This document shows, piece after piece, positions 59,130 to 64,000 of a stretch of 64,000 nucleotides of DNA. A program made the translations under genes and the position numbers. The notes beneath the pieces are model-generated. The model had not been told where the DNA came from. It saw nothing but the letters and a program-made list of their open reading frames with translations, and did not search any database. How positions within the stretch are numbered: the stretch's first letter is position 1; every line of letters begins with the position of its first letter. This DNA comes from Typhlomys cinereus. Its lineage: Eukaryota; Chordata; Mammalia; Rodentia; Platacanthomyidae. The stretch is from NCBI GenBank assembly GCA_023101885.1, contig JALPQD010000830.1, positions 1 to 64,000 of the forward strand. Direction: 5' to 3'.

Positions 59130-59416
59130 TGGGGGCTGGAGAGGTGGCTCAGGGGTTAAGCCTCTGCCTTGCAGGCAGAAGGTCCTGAGTTGGGATCCTA
59201 GACCCCACGTATAGACGCCAGGTGGAAGCGGGGGCGGCCTGCGTTTCTGGTCCTGGTAGAGCGGAGCCTGTGAATCCCTGGGCAGAGAAAACGAGGAGGA
59301 GGTGGAGGCGGTCCATGGTGGTTCCTGAATTTGTCCGTGGTTCTACACACACACATACATACGCACACGCGCACACATGCACAATTGAATAAATAATAGA
59401 TAAAAAAATTTAAAAT
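59130..59416 (+). repeat. SINE-1 full-length copy
   Basis: 'gggggctggagaggtggctc' head, GC-rich body, CA/CG tract, AATAAATAATAG tail; flanks 'ttcaattcattct' and 'ttcaattcatact' form the target duplication. Confidence 0.85.
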
Positions 59417-59749
59417 TTCAATTCATACTAATAAAAGTTTGTGCTGCTGGAGCAAAAATAAAAAAATCAATTCATTATGTCTCTGTCCTGTTCCTGTGTG
59501 TTGTCAGGGGTAAATATATAGATTTGTACATACTGTACAGAACCCCTGATCCCTCCCTCCAGCCCCTTACCAGAGAGATTTTAAATGTTCCATAAACATA
59601 GAAGTATAACCTTGGGAACAGACTCACAGTTTCCTACATCTGATGATTTCATGTTACAGACATGCATCGCAAGCCATACTATTCACCATTAATGTGTGGC
59701 TTACCGTAAGTTAGTTGAGAAGGACAATATCCAATCAGTCTTAAAAGCT

Positions 59750-59945
59750 AGCAAAACAGACAGGATGAAGCTCAGCTGGCAGAGTGTCAGCCTAGCATGC
59801 AAAAAGACCTGTGTCCAACCTCAGCACCAGGCTAGAACTCATGAGGTGGAAGTAAGAGAATCAGAAATTCAGGACCAACTTCATTTATATAGTGAGTCTG
59901 AGACTAGCATGGAGTATATTACACTCTGTCTCAGAAAGTATAAAT
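59750..59945 (+). repeat. ID/B4-like SINE
   Basis: 'gaagctcagctggcagagtg' head and 'gagtctgagactagcatgg' B1/B4-like end, tail 'tctcagaaagtataa'. Confidence 0.45.
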
Positions 59946-59947
59946 GA

Positions 59948-60228
59948 GGGCTGTTCAGATGGCTCAGGGTTAAGATTCACAAGCAGGACCTGAGTTTGGG
60001 TCCTGGGTCCCCACATAAAAAAGCCGGGCAGAAATGGTGGTGGCCTCCACTTTCTGCTCTGGAATGCAAATGCCAGGGAATCCCAAGAGAAGTAAAAAGG
60101 AGGCAGAGGTAATCTAGAATAATTCCTGAAGTTACCCTTGGGTCTCCACAGGCACATAGGGTGCCCTCTGATACACACAGGCACATAGACACAAACAACT
60201 GGGCACACACAAAATAAAATAAAAAACA
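59948..60228 (+). repeat. SINE-2 copy
   Basis: 'ggctgttcagatggctcagg' head to CA-rich 'cacacacaaaataaaataaa' tail. Confidence 0.65.
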
Positions 60229-60260
60229 TAAATGGTTCGAAGTTAGTGATGGTTCCCCTA

Positions 60261-60476
<216 letters not shown>

Positions 60477-60510
60477 TCAGTCCTCAGAACAGAAAACGGC
60501 ACCTCACTGT

Positions 60511-60522
60511 GTGTGTGTGTGT

Positions 60523-60578
<56 letters not shown>

Positions 60579-60586
60579 CAGAGAGA
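60511..60586. repeat. (GT)n-(GA)n microsatellite
   Basis: Short GT run, then about 58 bp of GA/GAGACA units, just upstream (in gene direction) of the gene C KRAB-A exon. Confidence 0.85.
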
Positions 60587-60668
60587 TTGATGAATTATGC
60601 ACCATGGGAGAAACACAAATCTATACAAATGATCATACTTGTGTGTTAGCAATTCAAGAAAGTATAAT

Positions 60669-60955
60669 TAGGGCTGGAGAGATGACTCAGGGGTTAAGAC
60701 TCTGCCTGGTAAGCAGAAGGTCCTGCATTCAGATTCCAAAAGCCGGGCAGAAATAGTTGTGGTCTGTACTTCCAGTCCTAGTGGATGGGCTTGGGAAATC
60801 CCAGAGCAAAGCAAAAAGAAGGTAGAAGCAATCCAGGATGATTTCTGAAGTCACCCTTTGGCCTCCACAGGGACACACAGTGCTCTTTGATACACACACA
60901 CACAAACACACACACACCATGCACAAATTAGTTAAAAATATATATGTAAAAGAAA
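60669..60955 (+). repeat. SINE-2 copy
   Basis: 'agggctggagagatgactca' head, internal short deletion in the body, CA tail at 60894-60917. Confidence 0.7.
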
Positions 60956-61044
60956 GTATGATTAAAGAGTTTTCCAGAAAAAAAAAAAAAAAAAAAAAAA
61001 AACTAGAAAGGCACATGTAAACCCAAGCATGTAAAATAACATGA

Positions 61045-61288
61045 GGGCTAGGGCTAAAATCTTTGTCTCCCAGTTCACATCCTCAGACCCACATAAAAAC
61101 GCAGGTATATGGGGTGGTGGCCTGAAATTCTGACCCTGGATGTTGAAGCCTGGGAAATCCCAGAGCAAAGTAAGAAAGTAGAGCAATAGAGGATTACTGA
61201 TGTCACCCGTGACCCTCCACAGGAACACACCCTGAAGTGCCTTCTGGGTACACACACACACACACACACACAAATGCAAAGAAGAAAA
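61045..61288 (+). repeat. SINE-2 copy (head degraded)
   Basis: Follows a 23-bp poly(A) run at 60979-61001. 'agcctgggaaatcccagagc' body and CA tail at 61250-61272. Confidence 0.6.
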
Positions 61289-61901
61289 TCAAATGAAATC
61301 TACCAATCATGAGTTCCACAATGTAAACGCTGACTCTGGGGCTGGAAGTGTGGCGCTAAGCTACTATACAGGCCCGGAAGACACACTCAGAGAGCCGCCA
61401 AGACAGAGACAGACGGGAAGATAAAAAAAGGGCAGGCTCTGGAAGTGGGGGCTCAAGTCTGTAAACTCAGGGTTCAGGGGAACAAGGAGGACTGCATAAG
61501 ACAGAAGCCAGTTGGAGCTACAGAGACACAATGCAGGAAAAACCATCCCCAAACAATAAACAAACAGGACAGGGTCCAAGGCGGCAAGTATTACAATGTC
61601 AGACTGGAAAAGACAAAAGAATACCCATACAAGAATCCCAGAAACCCCTGTGTCCTATGTGCAACTGTGGGTGCAGTCCCCCTCCTTGCATCGGGAATCT
61701 CCAAAGGCTTCTTCTCTAGCCTCAGTGCCAGGACTTAAACCATAGAAGAATCTGAAAGACCACTGTCATTTAGGCAGTTTTGGAGCAGCCATGCTGGGAT
61801 GGTCTCTGAAGATCTTGGAAGGTCATCTCCCACTGCTGGTATTACCCTGGAGGAACACACTTCCCCAACTCTCTGTTCAGGAGAGGATATGGAGATTAGC
61901 C

Positions 61902-62173
61902 TTTTTTTTTTTTTATTCAATTGTGCGTGTGTGCATGTGTATGTATGTATCTGTGTGTAGAACCACGGGCGAATTCGGGAACCACCATGGACCGCCTCCA
62001 CCTCCTCTTGGTTTACTCTGCCCCAGGATTCACAGGCTCCGCCCTACCAGGACCAGAAACGCAGGCCGCCCCTGCTTCCCCACGGCGTCTATACGTGGGG
62101 TCTAGGACCCGAACTCAGGATCCTCCGCCTGCAAGGCAGAGGCTTAACCCCTGAGCCACCTCTCCAGCCCCGA
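61902..62173 (-). repeat. SINE-1 full-length copy
   Basis: Poly(T)/'attcaattgtgcg' tail, GT tract, GC-rich body, head 'agccacctctccagccccg'; target duplication 'gagattagc' at 61891-61899 and about 62171-62179. Confidence 0.8.
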
Positions 62174-62339
62174 GATTAGCTTTCTATAGTACATAAACCC
62201 TATCTCCAGGTGCAGCCCAAGATCAACTGGATTGGGCCCCAATATGGGCAGACCAATGAGATGTGGAGGACCAAAAGTTCCATTCAGGTCTACAGAAACT
62301 GGAGCTAAGCAATGAGGAAAAGCCATTTTTCCAGGTGTT

Positions 62340-62660
62340 CCTAGGCATATAACTAATCTTGACTTGGCAGCTATCTTTGGCTCCCTTGCCTCTCATGGTA
62401 CTCCACCTCTGGAGACCAGTGAGTTCCCTTCCAGCTCGTTGCCCCTCACAGACTCCATGCCTGGAGTCCTCTCCAGGGGTCTCTTGCCCCTCGGGGATTC
62501 ACATCTGCACCATTCTTTCTCTCCGCTAATAAACTCTGCCTTACTCCTGTGCCAGTGTTCTGGTTTCAATCTTCGAATCCTGAACCCAAGAACCTGGGCA
62601 CATACAGACCTCAGAGAGACCCTGTGTCATTTGGTGAGCACGGCCAGATGAACCCCGTGT
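62340..62660 (+). repeat. LTR-like element
   Basis: 'cgctaataaactctgcctta' (polyadenylation-type signal) in the middle, end near 'gagagaccctgtgtca', then 'tttggtgagcacgg', which could be a primer-binding region. Related to 57005-57260. Family not identified; no partner LTR seen. Confidence 0.4.
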
Positions 62661-62999
62661 GACTTTGAGGCCCTATCTGGCCCGTCTCCCATGTTCCTGA
62701 ATCTCTGAGCTGCGGCTCTAAATCACCAGGCTTGTTCTTGTTTCCTTGATTAGAAGTGGGGGGCGGGGGGTCCACACACCCTGGGTCTAATCTGTGGTCC
62801 TCTAGCCGCCTGAGAGGCTTGGTGAGTTCCCCTGTCCCCTTATTGCAAACCCACCTCCAGCAGCCACACACGGGAGGTGCAGGGAGGGCAGAAGAGAACA
62901 GTCAGTGTTTGGGCTCCTGACAAGTGCCAGTGTCTGCCCTGGCACCTGTCTTCACTTCCTCCAAGAAGGGCCAGGAGCTGGGCAATGCCAGCTACTCGG

Positions 63000-63560
63000 G
63001 AGGAAAGGGAAGGAAAATGGCAAAGTCAAGCAGAGACTGGGCTGGAATATCAGTTAAGGAGGAAGAAGGAAAGGAAAAAATGCAAAAAAGGACACGAGAC
63101 GAGGAAAACCCGGGGATCACCCTTGGGCTTCGGAGGGCGCAGTGGGGAGCCCTACGGCCAGCACCCGGTGAGCTACGCAAGTCCCTGCGGCCGCGGTCCC
63201 CAGCCGCGCGCCGGGACCCCAGCACCCCGCAGGACAGGGCCGGGGCTCGAGTCCCCGGGCACAGACGGCCCGGGTGCACAGCGGCCGCGCCCCGCGGGGC
63301 GCCGCACTCACCACGGCCCGATCGCCCGCCATCCCGCGTCCCCGCAGCCGCGCGCCGCGATCACGGGACCTCCGGGGCGCTGGGGACACCGCGACAGACT
63401 CAAGATGGCGAGCGCGCCACGGGCCCGGAGAGAACGGCCTGCGGCACTGCGGGGCCCGCCCCCGTGTCCGCCCGCGCATCTGAGTGGACACTTCTCGCGG
63501 CCGCCATAGGTTTCTATCTTGAGTGACGGTGGGTGTCACCAATCCCTGGCTGCATAACAA
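63000..63560 (-). promoter_or_regulatory. CpG-island promoter of KZNF gene C
   Basis: GC-rich island around exon 1. An 'aagatggcg' YY1-like site at about 63401 on the plus strand corresponds to the one in the gene B promoter. Homologous to 16560-16830 over its length. Its upstream edge, 'gattggtgacacc', is also shared. Confidence 0.7.
63312..63332 (-). CDS. KZNF gene C: coding exon 1
   Basis: ATG at 63332-63330 encoding M-A-G-D-R-A-V, donor 'gtgagtgcgg' beginning at 63311. Phase 0 out. Same length and layout as gene B 16805-16825. Confidence 0.78.
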
Positions 63561-63589
63561 CTTTCTTGTTTCTTAAACCGCTTTACTAC

Positions 63590-63780
63590 AGCGATTTCCA
63601 GGCGATGTCCCGGGATGCGGTCGCAGTCTGTTAAGCGAGTGACTTTCCCTGCAGGAACGCAGCCGCGGCCGCTGTGCGGCGGGGACGTGGGGGGACTCGA
63701 ACCCCGGCTCTGACCTGGAGCATGCGGCAGCGTGCGCAGCCGGGGAGGGAAGCGGGGCGTGTGGATCACAGCCTCTGCAC
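63590..63780 (+). promoter_or_regulatory. Possible opposite-facing KZNF exon 1/intron 1 remnant
   Basis: 'actcgaaccccggctctgacctggag' -like sequence at 63698-63722 matches gene B intron 1 (16888-16910), in plus orientation, at nearly the same distance (83 against 85 bp) from an ATG at 63615. The expected donor is not intact. If real, a head-to-head partner of gene C would begin here and run out of the window. Confidence 0.35.
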
Positions 63781-63809
63781 GCCTCGGTGAATTGCTGTCT
63801 GTCTCTGAT

Positions 63810-63811
63810 CT

Positions 63812-63864
<53 letters not shown>

Positions 63865-63915
63865 GTCTCTCTCTCTCTCTCTGTCTCTCTGTCTCTCTGT
63901 CTCTCTGTCTCTCTG

Positions 63916-63963
<48 letters not shown>

Positions 63964-63972
63964 CTCTCTCGC
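63810..63972. repeat. (CT)n/(TCTG)n microsatellite
   Basis: About 160 bp of CT and CTGT-type repeats at the right end of the window. Confidence 0.9.
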
Positions 63973-64000
63973 TCTTGCTCTGTAACTGGATACGGAACCT

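Noticed and set aside
62877..63526. Overlapping 200-210 codon frames on the plus strand
   Set aside because: They lie antisense to gene C exon 1 in a CpG island. GC-rich DNA lacks stop codons by chance, and the predicted proteins are compositionally odd with no domain.

Overview
The window looks like mammalian, most likely rodent, nuclear DNA. Evidence: GT-AG introns, KRAB/C2H2 zinc-finger exons, CpG-island promoters, L1 3' ends with target-site duplications, gammaretrovirus-like ERVs, long (CA)n tracts, and more than twenty B2/ID-type tRNA-derived SINEs that begin GGGGCTGGAGAG and end in CA-rich, AATAAA-rich tails. The SINEs are not mouse B2 copies. They recall SINEs of dipodoid rodents (jerboas), but I cannot confirm a species.

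The host genes are a small cluster of paralogous KRAB zinc-finger (KZNF) genes, which I call A, B, C and D. Gene A (+) enters from the left: KRAB-B exon 3337-3429, linker exon 10191-10300, and a 22-finger exon 10879-12870; its promoter and KRAB-A lie outside. Gene B (+) has a CpG promoter and exon 1 (16805-16825) and KRAB-A (18408-18534). Its KRAB-B exon (23856-23948) has a stop in its third complete or shared codon, and no finger exon follows. Gene D (+) is a relic: a possible exon 1 at 24659 with a lost splice donor and a KRAB-A copy at 44301-44427 with a lost donor. Gene C (-) is complete in the window: exon 1 63332-63312, KRAB-A 60443-60317, KRAB-B 57707-57615, linker 54387-54278, and finger exon 53373-52057. 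All phases match and give about 555 residues with 14 finger units. KRAB proteins of this class normally recruit TRIM28/KAP1 to silence DNA bound by the fingers, often retroelements.

Between the B and D parts lies a 15.5 kb stack of retroviruses (26488-41946). The host is a decayed, proline-primed gammaretrovirus-like ERV (LTR-gag-pro-pol-env-LTR, + strand). It has been hit by a complete glycine-PBS-like, apparently non-coding ERV inside gag (27979-34104, 4-bp TSD) and by three solo LTRs inside pol. All four later insertions are antisense to the host ERV.

The region is built from segmental duplications. About 8600-14600 (gene A 3' half) and 50400-56030 (gene C 3' half) are inverted copies. 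About 16960-20780 (B) and 43098-46400 (D) are direct copies. The KRAB-B neighbourhood occurs three times (about 2750-3640, 23280-24060, and inverted 57400-58580). Post-duplication L1 and SINE insertions with clear TSDs distinguish the copies. Within gene C's introns there are two further, nearly identical local inverted duplications, one of them a piece of its own zinc-finger exon. The rest is intron or intergenic DNA with SINEs, MITE-like repeats and microsatellites. I saw no prokaryotic genes, CRISPR arrays, tRNA or rRNA genes.
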